The translations under genes and the position numbers were made by a program. Of a stretch of 64,000 nucleotides of DNA, positions 1 through 7,697 are shown piece by piece; positions within the stretch are counted from its first letter, which is position 1, and the number at the start of each line of letters is the position of its first letter. Origin of the DNA: Methylorubrum extorquens (lineage in GTDB: Bacteria > Pseudomonadota > Alphaproteobacteria > Rhizobiales > Beijerinckiaceae); the NCBI RefSeq assembly GCF_024169925.1, contig NZ_JALJXF010000001.1, forward strand, positions 151,501 through 215,500, in the 5' to 3' direction. Below the pieces are notes generated by a model. The model did no database searches and was not told the origin of the DNA. It saw only the letters and a program-made list of their open reading frames with translations.

Positions 1-266
1 GCCGAGACGCCGCGCTCCACCACGCCGTGGCTGCCGGCGAACACGCAGACCATCGGCCGGTCGAGGGTGGGCTTGGCCTTGCCCTGCCACGCGCCGAGCC
101 ATTCCACGAGCCCTTCGAGGCGCCCGAGCGCGCCCGGCGGCTTGGTGAGGCTGGCATCCCGCGCGCGGATCGCGGCGACCGCGTCCCCGTCGGGGCCGGG
201 CATCTCCGTGAGCAGGCGGCGGATGTCGGCGAAGGGCGAGGCGTCGGAGGTCGGGCTGGCGGTCAT
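1..266 (-). CDS. cobT: Nicotinate-nucleotide-dimethylbenzimidazole phosphoribosyltransferase, N-terminal part
   Basis: The gene is cut by the left edge; about 88 N-terminal codons are visible. It transfers the phosphoribosyl group of nicotinate mononucleotide to 5,6-dimethylbenzimidazole, giving alpha-ribazole phosphate for the lower ligand of cobalamin. The diagnostic N-terminal motif LTKPPGALGRLEGL is present around residue 41, followed by PMVCVFAGSHGVVERGVS, the conserved beta-strand/loop of the family. The ATG at 266 is the natural start because the family motif lies at its usual distance from it. It is divergent from cobS, the next enzyme in nucleotide-loop assembly, which supports the call. 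The 167-base gap between them shows no B12-box. Confidence 0.93.
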   Translation of the reverse strand, partial: MTASPTSDASPFADIRRLLTEMPGPDGDAVAAIRARDASLTKPPGALGRLEGLVEWLGAWQGKAKPTLDRPMVCVFAGSHGVVERGVS

Positions 267-433
267 CGGCAGGGCTCGTGCGCGTCGGATGCGGGAAAAA
301 CGGAGGAGGTCGCCCGATCGGTGCGGGAATTGCCACCGGATAGCCAGCGCCGCCGCGTAGCAGGCAGGAGGCTCCCGGCGCTATAGAAGCGGACGGGCCC
401 GCGGTACAGGCGGCCGGAGGAAAGGGTAGCGGA

Positions 434-1261
434 ATGATCGAGCGCAGTGGCCGCGATCTCGGGCCGCCCTTTCCGGGGGCGGAACTGGTCTACGATCTTG
501 CCGCCTGCCTTCGCTTCTTCACCCGCCTGCCGGTTCCGCCGCTGCCCGACGAGCCGGCGCCCTACGCCGCACCCGATTTTCGCACCGTGCCGCGGATGCT
601 GCCGCTCGCGGGTCTGCTGATCGCCGCGCCCGCCGCGCTGGTGCTGGTTCTGGCCTGGGAGATCCGGCTCGGGCCGTTCGTCGCAGCGGCCCTCGCCCTC
701 GTGGCGCTGGCCCTCATCACCGGTGCCATGCACGAGGACGGCCTGGCCGACGTCGCCGACGGGTTCGGCGGCGGGCAGAGCCGCGAGCGCAGCCTGGAGA
801 TCATGCGCGACAGCCGCATCGGCGCCTATGGCGGCACTGCGCTGTTCCTCGGGCTGGCGCTGCGGGCGGCGATGCTCGCGACCCTGCTCGACCGCTCCGG
901 CGGGCTCGCCGCCGTGTCGCTCCTGTTCGCCGCCGCCCTGTCGCGGACGGTGGCGCTGGTTCCGCTCGCGATCCTCGACCCCGCCCGTCCCGGCGGCGCG
1001 GGCGCCGCCGTCGGCCGGCCGACCCGGACGACGCTGGGCATTGCGGGGGTGATCTGCCTGATCCTCGCCGGGATCGCCGCCGCCCTCGGCCTGCCGCCGC
1101 TGGGTCTCGGCCTCGCTCTGATCCTGGCCCCGCTTGCGGCCTTCGGTCTCAGCGCGCTGGCCGAGCGGAAGATCGGCGGCCAGACCGGCGACGTGGTCGG
1201 CGCCTGCCAGCAGGTCGGCGAGATCGCGGTGCTGCTGGCCCTGGTGGCGGCGACGGCGTAG
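434..1261 (+). CDS. cobS: Adenosylcobinamide-GDP ribazoletransferase (cobalamin synthase)
   Basis: A 275-residue integral membrane enzyme that joins adenosylcobinamide-GDP to alpha-ribazole (or its phosphate), the last assembly step of cobalamin. The family signatures are clear: LRFFTRLPVP near the N-terminus, GAMHEDGLADVADGFGGG around residues 96-113 (the acidic Mg-binding motif), and the R-D-S-R-I-G-A-YG motif just after it. Several hydrophobic segments follow. A strong ribosome site, GGAGGAAAGG, precedes the ATG. It faces cobT across a short divergent gap. Alphaproteobacterial literature often calls this gene cobV. Confidence 0.95.
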   Translation: MIERSGRDLGPPFPGAELVYDLAACLRFFTRLPVPPLPDEPAPYAAPDFRTVPRMLPLAGLLIAAPAALVLVLAWEIRLGPFVAAALALVALALITGAMHEDGLADVADGFGGGQSRERSLEIMRDSRIGAYGGTALFLGLALRAAMLATLLDRSGGLAAVSLLFAAALSRTVALVPLAILDPARPGGAGAAVGRPTRTTLGIAGVICLILAGIAAALGLPPLGLGLALILAPLAAFGLSALAERKIGGQTGDVVGACQQVGEIAVLLALVAATA

Positions 1262-1275
1262 GCGGGAGGGGCGTG

Positions 1276-1953
1276 ATGCTGAGAATCCTCCGCCGGCTTT
1301 TCCAGGGCCGGTCAGCGACGGCGCAGAGCCGCACATCCTCCGATGCGTCCACGGAAACGCTCGACCGCGCCGACACCGCCGAGCAGATCGAGATCCTGGC
1401 CCGCGGCGGTTTCGAGACCGAAGCCTCGACGCTCGAGACGATCCTGGACGGGTACCTGGGCCCCGACGCGGTCGCACCCGACGACCGCCGCTGGGTCGAG
1501 GCGGAGGTGGCTCGAGCCTTCGCGCGCAAGCGGGCCGACGAGGCGACGTGGCCGCTGGAGACGGATTTCGACCGCCTCGCCATCGCCTTCGACGCCCTCG
1601 ACGCCAGCGGGATCATCGCGCTGCACGATGCCGGTTATACCCGTTCGGACGGGATCTCGGATGCGGGCGAGGTGTATCACCAGCGCCGGGAGCGGGGACG
1701 CGACTCGCGCGGGTTCGTGTTCTACCACGGGCAGGATGTCGAGGCGGTCGTCGGCGACCGGGGGCTCTACCTCGCCTTCGGCGCGTTCGACGACCGCGAC
1801 GAGACCATGGCCGGCATCGCCGCCGAGATCGTGGAGGCCGTGGAGGCGCAAGGGTTGCGGACGCATTGGGAGGGGGATGTGAGAACACGCATCTTCGTCC
1901 ACCCGATCCACTGGTTGAAGCGCAGCCCGTCCGACGACCCCCGCGCGTCGTAA
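1276..1953 (+). CDS. DUF6891-like protein of unknown function
   Basis: A 225-residue soluble protein lying 14 bases after cobS with GGAGGGG just ahead of its start, so probably cotranscribed. An in-frame GTG lies one codon before the ATG used here. The second half resembles DUF6891: DFDRLAIAFDALDASGIIALHDAGYT, then a segment ending GFVFYHGQD, a GDRGLYLAFGAF strand and a C-terminal WEGDVRTRIFVHPIHW motif. No signal peptide or membrane segment is seen. No biochemical role is known for this family, and the position beside cobS may be incidental. Confidence 0.7.
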   Translation: MLRILRRLFQGRSATAQSRTSSDASTETLDRADTAEQIEILARGGFETEASTLETILDGYLGPDAVAPDDRRWVEAEVARAFARKRADEATWPLETDFDRLAIAFDALDASGIIALHDAGYTRSDGISDAGEVYHQRRERGRDSRGFVFYHGQDVEAVVGDRGLYLAFGAFDDRDETMAGIAAEIVEAVEAQGLRTHWEGDVRTRIFVHPIHWLKRSPSDDPRAS

Positions 1954-2007
1954 GGTTTCCGGTGAGACCTTGATTCACGGCCCCGCTCCGTCCCATCTGC
2001 ACGGGCG

Positions 2008-2220
2008 ATGCTGGCGACTCCCCCGAACAAACCCTCCTCACCCTGCACCAAGCTCTGCGTGCTCGATGCCGTGACCGGCCTGTGCGAGGGCTGCGGGCGT
2101 ACGCGCAACGAGATCGGGCTGTGGGGCTCGCTCTCCGAGGCGCAGCGGCGGGCCGTCATGGCCGCGCTGCCCGAGCGGCTGCGCCGGGCCTATCCCGGCC
2201 GGGAGGCGGGCGCGCCATGA
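2008..2220 (+). CDS. DUF1289 small cysteine protein
   Basis: A 70-residue protein with the DUF1289 pattern: SPCTKLCVLDAVTGLCEGCGRTRNEIGLW. Four cysteines (CxxxC, then CxxC) and the RTxxEIxxW tail are conserved in this proteobacterial family and suggest metal or Fe-S binding, though no function is established. The reading frame ends in ATGA overlap with the next gene, so the two are likely translationally coupled. Confidence 0.85.
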   Translation: MLATPPNKPSSPCTKLCVLDAVTGLCEGCGRTRNEIGLWGSLSEAQRRAVMAALPERLRRAYPGREAGAP

Positions 2221-2909
2221 TGTGGGCCGGCCTTGCCATTCTCGGGATTGGTCTCGTCGTCCTGATCGCCAACCATGACGGCGGCCCGGTGATGGGGCTC
2301 GATTCCGATCAGCTCGCCGGCGTCGTCTCGATGACCGCCCTGCTGCTGCTCCTCGCCGCTGGCCGCTGGCGGCAGGCGCTCGTCATGCCGGGCAAGACCC
2401 TGGGTTCGATCCTGATCTGGCTCGTCATCGGCGCGGTGATCGTCGTTGGCTACACCTATCGCGACGACGCGCAGCGGGTCGGCGCGGGGCTCGTCGGGGC
2501 GCTACGCCCCGGCACCGCTGTGGTCGGGCCCGGCGGCGAGGTGACGATCACCCGCCGCTCCGACGGCGATTTCGCCGTGCTGGCGGCGGTGAACGGCGGC
2601 AGCGAGCAGCGCTTCGTTTTCGATACCGGGGCGAGCAGCGTCGTGCTCACCGCCGAAACCGCCGAGCGTCTCGGCATTCGCCCGCCGGAGAGCGCTTTCA
2701 CCCAGCGCGTCTCCACCGCCAACGGCACGGCGCTCACGGCGCCGATCCGGCTCGACTCGATCACGGTGGGGCCGATCACCGAGCGCAACGTCAACGCGAT
2801 GGTGAGCCGGCCCGGCGTGCTGACCACCAACCTGCTCGGCCAGAGCTTCCTTGACCGGCTGCCCTCCTACGAGGTGCGTGGCGACCGGCTGATCCTGCGC
2901 AGCCGCTGA
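2217..2909 (+). CDS. Retropepsin-like aspartic protease (TIGR02281 type)
   Basis: A 230-residue membrane-anchored protease-like protein. Three hydrophobic stretches occupy roughly residues 2-85, followed by a soluble clan AA domain. The active-site motif FVFDTGASSVVLTAETAERLGI contains the single DTG/DTGAS triad expected of a homodimeric retropepsin-like enzyme, and the C-terminal half carries the NLLGQSFLDRL motif (ILGxxFL equivalent). The start overlaps the stop of the DUF1289 gene by four bases (ATGATG, either Met possible). The substrate is unknown; the active site should face the periplasm if the usual inside-positive rule holds. Confidence 0.85.
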   Translation: MMWAGLAILGIGLVVLIANHDGGPVMGLDSDQLAGVVSMTALLLLLAAGRWRQALVMPGKTLGSILIWLVIGAVIVVGYTYRDDAQRVGAGLVGALRPGTAVVGPGGEVTITRRSDGDFAVLAAVNGGSEQRFVFDTGASSVVLTAETAERLGIRPPESAFTQRVSTANGTALTAPIRLDSITVGPITERNVNAMVSRPGVLTTNLLGQSFLDRLPSYEVRGDRLILRSR

Positions 2910-2915
2910 CGGGCG

Positions 2916-4286
2916 TCAGCGACGCCCGCCACCTCCGAAGCCGCCCGGTCCGCCCCCGCCTCCGAAGCCGCCGGGACCGCCTCCGAAGCCTCCGGGGCCG
3001 CCCCCGCCGCCGAAGCCGCCCGGTCCACCGTCGCCGGGCCGGCCGAACCCGCCCGAAGGGGCACCGAAGGAGCCGCCACCCGTGCCCGGGCGTGTGTCGA
3101 TCGGGTAGCCGCCGGGCATCGCGGTTCCTCCGGGGGCCCCGCTTCGGCCGGATTCGAAGCCGCCGGCCCCGCCGCCGGGGCGGGAGAACGGCGCCTCGCC
3201 GCCGGGCCCCGACCGTGCGGGCGCGCCGGGCCCTTGGCCGCCGAAGCCTCCACCGCCGGGCCCCGCACCGGGCCCGCGGCCACCGGGACCCGGGCCGCCG
3301 GAGCCCTGGCCACCTGCACCTTGCCCGCCGGGGCCTTGGCCCCGTGCCGACGCATCACCGCGCACCGATTCGACCGTCATCCGCCCATCCCGGCCGATGC
3401 CGGTCTCGATCACCGCGGGGCGCCCGGATCCCGGCAGCGCCGAGGGGGAGACCCCGCCCGAGACGGTAAAGCCCGAGCCGAGACGCAACCCGCCGTCGCC
3501 CTGCGCGACGTAGGCCTCGATCGAGGCACGGGCGAGCCCCGCCGGGAATGGCCGGCTGACGTCGCGGGCCGAGGCGATCGTCAGCCCCGCCGGGCCGGCC
3601 TCGCCCTCCACCAGGGCGCGCCGCCCGGTCAGTCCCGGCTCCAGGCCCGCGAGGCGCAGGCCGCCGATGCGCGGGGTGCCGTCGCGATCCCGCCGGACCG
3701 GCCCGGCGACGCGGGCGTTCCCGTCCGCGCGCGGCTCGATCAGGCTCGCGACGATGGTGCCGTCGGCCCGGCGCAGGCCGCTCACCGCCACGCGCTCGCC
3801 CACCGCGAATCGCGTCCGGGCCGTCTTCAGGCTTGCAGTCGAGATGCTCTGTCCGAGCACTGTCAGGCGGCCTCGAGCCACGGCCTCGACGGGGCCGACG
3901 ACTTCGCTCGACACCATAATGGCACGGGTCGAAAGCGCGCCCCCCGGCCCGCGTGCCACCACGCGCACGACATGGCCGACCTTGAGGTCGGCGACACGGG
4001 CGGGCGCGCCGTCGATGCGAACCTGCACGTCCGGCGGATAGGTGATGCGCAGGTCGTTGACGACGATCGAGCCGAACCGGCGGATCGTGCCGATCACACC
4101 GGTGCCGCCGATCCCGCGATCGCCGCCGGGCGTCTCCTCCTCCGAGGGGCGCGCACCGGTGCCGCCGATGCCGCGGTCCTGGGCGGGGTCGCCCGCCGTT
4201 TGCGGCCAAGCCGGGTGCGGCCGCCAGAGAATGGTGCCGGCCAGCAGCGCCAGCAGCCCGCGGCGGGTCGGAGTCAGGCAGCTCAA
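2916..4286 (-). CDS. Exported DUF5666 domain protein with Gly-rich tail
   Basis: 456 residues. The N-terminus TPTRRGLLALLAGTILW looks like a signal peptide with twin arginines. Two copies of DRGIGGTG follow (about residues 37-63), then a segment starting IGTIRRFGSIVVNDLRI that matches repeats typical of DUF5666 beta-barrel (OB-like) domains, with several further small-beta modules to about residue 300. The last 150 residues are almost entirely Gly/Pro/Ser/Ala, including GGFGGGGGPGGF runs at the very end. The start is TTG, overlapping the TGA of the DUF6502 gene (TTGA), which indicates translational coupling. Function unknown; likely cell-surface or periplasmic. Confidence 0.75.
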   Translation of the reverse strand: MSCLTPTRRGLLALLAGTILWRPHPAWPQTAGDPAQDRGIGGTGARPSEEETPGGDRGIGGTGVIGTIRRFGSIVVNDLRITYPPDVQVRIDGAPARVADLKVGHVVRVVARGPGGALSTRAIMVSSEVVGPVEAVARGRLTVLGQSISTASLKTARTRFAVGERVAVSGLRRADGTIVASLIEPRADGNARVAGPVRRDRDGTPRIGGLRLAGLEPGLTGRRALVEGEAGPAGLTIASARDVSRPFPAGLARASIEAYVAQGDGGLRLGSGFTVSGGVSPSALPGSGRPAVIETGIGRDGRMTVESVRGDASARGQGPGGQGAGGQGSGGPGPGGRGPGAGPGGGGFGGQGPGAPARSGPGGEAPFSRPGGGAGGFESGRSGAPGGTAMPGGYPIDTRPGTGGGSFGAPSGGFGRPGDGGPGGFGGGGGPGGFGGGPGGFGGGGGPGGFGGGGRR

Positions 4287-5158
4287 GGCGCGCGGCCCTC
4301 CGCATCTTCCGATGCCGTCTGCACGCCGGGATCACGGGCGGGGACCTCCTCCCGGTAGATGTAGATGCCGAAGTTCCAGCGGTGGCGCCCGCCTTCATCG
4401 TCCGCGCAAGCCGTGTGCGCTTCGGCGTTGGCCTGCTTCAACGCCCCCATCGCGATCTCCCGCGCCCGCTCCTCAAGCCGCGCGGCGAGCGCGTCGGAGA
4501 GGCCGTCGTAATGCACGGCGCGCTCGAAGAAGCGAGGGGAGGGCGCCGCGACGTTCTCGGCCGCCGCCGCAATGTGGTCGTGCAGGTTGCGACCGAGATA
4601 GTAGAGCTGGGGCTCGGTCCCCCCTTTGGGCAGGTAGGCCGCCTCCAGAAGCTGCACCCGGCCTTCCGAATCGAGAATGGCGAGGCCCCGGTCGAGCCAT
4701 TCGTCGAGCACGGCGCGGGGCCGCACGTCCTTGGTCACGCCGGCCACGAGGCTCTCGAAGGAGGGGGCCGCGTCGTCGGTCGAACGCGGCAGCGGCAGCG
4801 GCCGGCCCTGGCCATCGGTGAATTCGGGTGCGGCGACCCAGCGGGCGATGATCCGGCTCGTGCGTGAGACCGTTGCCGGCACTTGGCTCACGGGCGCGCC
4901 CGCCCCGCGCAGGCGGCGCACTTCCTTGCGGTGGATGCCCGTCAGCAGGCTGACCCGGCTGTCGGTCTGCTCCTTGCCGGGCAGGGCGAAGTCGTACTCG
5001 GCGACGTTCACGTAGAGTTCGCGCAACAGGTTCGTCAGGGCGGGAAAGGTGATGCCCCGCTGCACCATCAGGCGCACGAGCGGTCGCAACAGGCGGGCCA
5101 CCGGCCCGTGCAGCGCGGCGCCGTCCGGAGATGGAGCGGGTTCGGTCGTCTCAGACAT
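4283..5158 (-). CDS. DUF6502 family protein, putative DNA-binding regulator
   Basis: 291 residues, soluble. The N-terminal third, LLRPLVRLMVQRGITFPALTNLLR (two short helices) followed by SLLTGIHRKEVRRLR around residues 70-84, looks like a winged helix with a recognition helix; the remainder is typical DUF6502. DNA binding is inferred from this pattern, not established. It is the first gene of a two-gene unit whose second member is the exported DUF5666 protein. Immediately upstream lie a perfect 19-bp palindrome and a pair of large inverted half-sites, suggesting that it controls its own promoter. Confidence 0.75.
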   Translation of the reverse strand: MSETTEPAPSPDGAALHGPVARLLRPLVRLMVQRGITFPALTNLLRELYVNVAEYDFALPGKEQTDSRVSLLTGIHRKEVRRLRGAGAPVSQVPATVSRTSRIIARWVAAPEFTDGQGRPLPLPRSTDDAAPSFESLVAGVTKDVRPRAVLDEWLDRGLAILDSEGRVQLLEAAYLPKGGTEPQLYYLGRNLHDHIAAAAENVAAPSPRFFERAVHYDGLSDALAARLEERAREIAMGALKQANAEAHTACADDEGGRHRWNFGIYIYREEVPARDPGVQTASEDAEGRAP

Positions 5159-5180
5159 GAACTGAGCTTAGTGGCAGTGG

Positions 5181-5199
5181 TGTGGGATACAATCCCACA
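5181..5199. promoter_or_regulatory. Perfect palindrome, candidate operator O1
   Basis: TGTGGGATACAATCCCACA has 8-bp perfect arms around a 3-base centre. It lies 23 bases before the DUF6502 start, in its probable leader or promoter. The core GTGGGA/TCCCAC recurs in the larger inverted repeat at 5235-5288, so a shared binding protein is likely. The obvious candidate is DUF6502 itself (inference). Confidence 0.55.
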
Positions 5200-5234
5200 A
5201 TGTGCGCTCCAGCACCAACTTTGCAGATTTCCGA

Positions 5235-5288
5235 TTGACGTGGGATTTTTGCACACGTAACTTTTCGTGGTCAAATTTCCCACGTCAA
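5235..5288. promoter_or_regulatory. Long inverted repeat with back-to-back promoter-like boxes
   Basis: TTGACGTGGGA (5235-5245) is repeated inverted at 5278-5288. Beyond the perfect 11-bp core the arms extend imperfectly to about 22 bp (5235-5256 and 5267-5288). Each arm begins with TTGACG, a good -35 box. On the plus strand, 17 bases later, stands TAACTT (5258-5263); the minus-strand equivalent is AAAAGT, a poor -10. Two divergent promoters could therefore overlap, each with a GTGGGA half-site just inside its -35. The plus-strand gene starts at 5314. Confidence 0.5.
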
Positions 5289-5313
5289 GCCGCGGCTCGG
5301 GTGAGGCAGCACC

Positions 5314-5586
5314 ATGATCGAACTGAGACCCATCGCCGTGCTCGGCGAGGCACCGCTCCTGCTCACCGCTCGGCCGCGTATGGGGATCGATGCGTCGGTT
5401 CGGCCGCTGATCCGCGGTGCTGTCCTGGCGGCGATCCTGTCCGCCGTGCTCGCATTGCCGGAGTTGCGGCCGCTCGCTGCCGACCGGAGCCCCGCATTCG
5501 AGCGCCTCGAAGCTCTGGTTGCCGGTGCGGCTGCGCCGCGCAAGGACGCGGGGCGGGTCGCCCTTGTCCGGGAGGCAACCCGATGA
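5314..5586 (+). CDS. Small membrane protein of unknown function
   Basis: 90 residues, not recognised. It has one hydrophobic segment, GAVLAAILSAVLALPEL (about residues 35-51), flanked by a basic N-terminal part and an Ala-rich tail. GAGG stands seven bases before the ATG. It is divergent from the DUF6502 gene and its promoter region carries the large inverted repeat, so it may belong to the same regulon. The stop overlaps the start of the next small gene (ATGA). Confidence 0.55.
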   Translation: MIELRPIAVLGEAPLLLTARPRMGIDASVRPLIRGAVLAAILSAVLALPELRPLAADRSPAFERLEALVAGAAAPRKDAGRVALVREATR

Positions 5587-5786
5587 GCCCCGCCCTTCAG
5601 ACAGCATTCCCGACGGCGGGCCTCGCCGCGAGCCGGCTTCGGCCGCCCGGTCAGCACCGCGTCCGGGCGCGTATCCGCCGCATCCGACCACAGCCCGAGC
5701 CCTGCGGCGGTGAGACCGTCATCGATTTCGCGCTCTGCCTGATCCTGGCCGTCGCGGTCGTCGGCCTGCTGCTGCTCGCGCTCTGA
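5583..5786 (+). CDS. Small tail-anchored membrane protein
   Basis: 67 residues, unrecognised. An Arg-rich N-terminal half (RARIRRIRPQPEP) precedes one C-terminal hydrophobic helix, VIDFALCLILAVAVVGLLLLAL, that runs to the last residue, as in tail-anchored proteins. It is coupled to the preceding gene by a four-base overlap. No function can be assigned. Reality of the gene rests on the coupling and the clean hydrophobic helix. Confidence 0.45.
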   Translation: MSPALQTAFPTAGLAASRLRPPGQHRVRARIRRIRPQPEPCGGETVIDFALCLILAVAVVGLLLLAL

Positions 5787-5818
5787 CACCTTCCCCACGC
5801 CCACAACACGAGACGACG

Positions 5819-6562
5819 ATGACCCGACACCCGATGCATCCGGCTCTTTCAAGCCTTCTTGTCAGCCTTCTTTTCGCTGGGGGCGCGTCCGCCGCAGACC
5901 TGCCGGGGCGTGCTGCGCCCCCGCTGCCCCCGGCCCTGCCAGTCTTCACCTGGACCGGCTTCTATGTCGGCGCGAATGCCGGCTACGGATTTCGCGGCGG
6001 TTCGTCGAGCTACACGGATGCGACCTACGGCACCGTGACGGAGAGCGGCGGTCGCGGCGGCTTCGTCGGCGGCGGCCAGATCGGCTACAACTATCAGCTC
6101 ACGCCGGGTTCGGGCTGGGTGCTCGGCGCCGAGGCCGATTTCCAGGGCTCCGGGTTCGGCCGCCGCGGCGACGGCACCATCGGCTCCACGCCCTATTACA
6201 GCGTCGCCCCGAGCCTGGATTGGTTCGGCACCGTGCGCGGCCGGCTCGGCTACGCCTTCGACCGCTGGCTCGTCTACGGCACCGGCGGCTTCGCCTATGG
6301 CGGTGGGAGCCGGTCGTCCTATGCCTCCGCCTATCCCTACACCCTGCCGGACACGACGCGGCTCGGCTACGCGGCCGGTGCGGGCATCGAATACGCGCTC
6401 ACGGAGCGTATTTCGGTGAAAGTCGAGGGACTCTACGTCGATCTCGGCAAGCAGGGCAGCGGCACGACCGTCTACGATGCGACGGTGCCCGCCTATTACG
6501 GCACCGGCCGTTCGGAATCCGGCTTCGGCGTCGTGCGCGGCGGCTTGAACTATAGGTTCTAA
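5819..6562 (+). CDS. Outer-membrane beta-barrel protein (Omp25/RopB-like)
   Basis: 247 residues. A cleavable signal peptide ends near GGASAADLPGR, followed by the hallmark VFTWTGFYVGANAGYGF that begins this alphaproteobacterial 8-strand barrel family. Alternating hydrophobic strands follow (RGGFVGGGQIGYNYQ, GWVLGAEADFQGSG, DWFGTVRGRLGYAFDRWLVYGTGGFAYG, VKVEGLYVDLG). The chain ends in GGLNYRF, with the C-terminal Phe required by the BAM machinery. Related proteins structure the envelope; the specific role here is unknown. Confidence 0.9.
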   Translation: MTRHPMHPALSSLLVSLLFAGGASAADLPGRAAPPLPPALPVFTWTGFYVGANAGYGFRGGSSSYTDATYGTVTESGGRGGFVGGGQIGYNYQLTPGSGWVLGAEADFQGSGFGRRGDGTIGSTPYYSVAPSLDWFGTVRGRLGYAFDRWLVYGTGGFAYGGGSRSSYASAYPYTLPDTTRLGYAAGAGIEYALTERISVKVEGLYVDLGKQGSGTTVYDATVPAYYGTGRSESGFGVVRGGLNYRF

Positions 6563-6586
6563 AGCCGCGGGGATGGCTTGTTTCTT
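6562..6586 (+). terminator. Possible terminator after the barrel gene
   Basis: AAGCC (6562-6566) pairs with GGCTT (6575-6579) across a GC-rich loop and is followed by GTTTCTT. The short stem makes this only a moderate call, but the position directly after the stop is right. Confidence 0.4.
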
Positions 6587-6708
6587 GCGTGAGCGAGTGA
6601 ACCACGTCTGCGGACAAATCGTTTGAACGGCTCAGCCTTCCCGGCGCGGGTCAAATCCCGGCCGGCGAAGCGCTGTGAGGGGAGCGTTTCGAACGGAGTC
6701 TTCCAACC

Positions 6709-7149
6709 GTGCCTACACTTGCCTACCCCGCCGCCCGGCGTCTTCCCCTGGTTGCCGGTCTCTCTGTCATCCTCTCCGGCCTCGTACCGCTCGCCGTCTC
6801 GGCTCAATCGCCAGTCGCACCGGACGTCGAGGCGCCCTCCGTCGAGGCGCCAGCCACGCCGGACCTCGGCAATGGACTGCCCCAGGGCGCATTGGTCTTT
6901 CACGGCAACTATTGCGGCCCGGGTAGCCGCGGTGCCGGCCTCCCCCCGATCGATGCCCTCGACCGGGCCTGCATGCACCACGATGCCTGCTCACCGCCGG
7001 TGGGTCAGGGGCTGCCCGCCTGCTCCTGCAACGATCGTCTGGCACGCGAGGCCCGCCAAGTGGCCCGGACGCCGCGGATCGACGACGAGTTGCGAACAGC
7101 AGCGGGTTTCGTCGCCGTCGGCGCGAAGGCCCTGGCCTGCCAACCGTAA
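6709..7149 (+). CDS. Exported phospholipase A2-like protein
   Basis: 146 residues from a GTG start with GGAG upstream. A signal peptide covers about residues 1-33 (LVAGLSVILSGLVPLAVSAQS). The mature part has the PLA2-type core: NYCGPGSRG (calcium loop-like), then PPIDALDRACMHHDAC, where CxxHDxC is the catalytic His-Asp and disulfide motif of secreted PLA2 folds, and PACSCNDRLAREA. Prokaryotic PLA2-like proteins are poorly studied, and enzyme activity is inferred only from the His-Asp pair and calcium-loop glycines. It stands alone, followed by a strong terminator. Confidence 0.7.
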   Translation: MPTLAYPAARRLPLVAGLSVILSGLVPLAVSAQSPVAPDVEAPSVEAPATPDLGNGLPQGALVFHGNYCGPGSRGAGLPPIDALDRACMHHDACSPPVGQGLPACSCNDRLAREARQVARTPRIDDELRTAAGFVAVGAKALACQP

Positions 7150-7168
7150 AATCCAACCCCTGATGCGG

Positions 7169-7207
7169 CATCGGCCCGGAACGCTCGTTCCGGGCCGATG
7201 TCATTTT
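7169..7207. terminator. Strong intrinsic terminator
   Basis: CATCGGCCCGGAACG (7169-7183) pairs perfectly over 15 bp with 7186-7200 around a 2-base centre and is followed by TCATTTT. It closes the PLA2-like gene and could also act on transcripts from the DUF3775 gene converging from the right. Confidence 0.85.
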
Positions 7208-7298
7208 GCACCATGCGGGTTTCGGTTGAGGCACGCAGAGCCGTGCCCCGTCCGGTTTGCCACGGCCGTCTGCGCGACCTCACGCCGGCTGGGACGCC

Positions 7299-7697
7299 TT
7301 ACGCCTCGGGCGTCTCCATCGGAATGCCCAAAGCGTCGAGGCCTTCTTCGAGGAGCGGGGCCGCATCCGGCGTGCCCAGCAACTCGCGGATCACCGTGTC
7401 GCCCGCCGCCTCACGCTCCTTGGCGAAGTTGACCGCCGTCTTCCATTCCACCGCCTCGTAGTCGCCGCGGCCGATATAGAGCAGGGCCCCGAGATCGGCG
7501 CGCTCGTCCTCGTTGAGCCCGGCGATCATGCTGCGGATCTCCTGCTCGGTGGCGTCGTCTGTGCCGCCGACCAGCATGTCGATCGAGCCGTCATCGGTCG
7601 GGTTGGAGCCCGAATCCGGATCAGTCGCGCCTTCCTTCACCTCGACCGCCCGCAGCCGCAGGATGATCTCGGTGATCTTGTCGAGGGCAATGTCCAT
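7299..7697 (-). CDS. DUF3775 domain protein
   Basis: 132 residues counted from the ATG at 7697, which has GGAG six bases upstream; an ATG five codons further up (7712) is the alternative. The protein fits DUF3775: an N-terminal MDIALDKITEIILRLRAVEVKEG, an acidic variable stretch, then EIRSMIAGLNEDERADLGALLYIGRGDYEAVEWKTAVNFAKE, the family core. It is soluble. No function is known. It converges on the PLA2-like gene. Confidence 0.75.
   Translation of the reverse strand: MDIALDKITEIILRLRAVEVKEGATDPDSGSNPTDDGSIDMLVGGTDDATEQEIRSMIAGLNEDERADLGALLYIGRGDYEAVEWKTAVNFAKEREAAGDTVIRELLGTPDAAPLLEEGLDALGIPMETPEA

Noticed and set aside
267..433. Cobalamin riboswitch between divergent cobT and cobS
   Set aside because: No B12-box-like core or the conserved adenosylcobalamin aptamer signatures on either strand, and the gap (167 bases) is short for two leaders.
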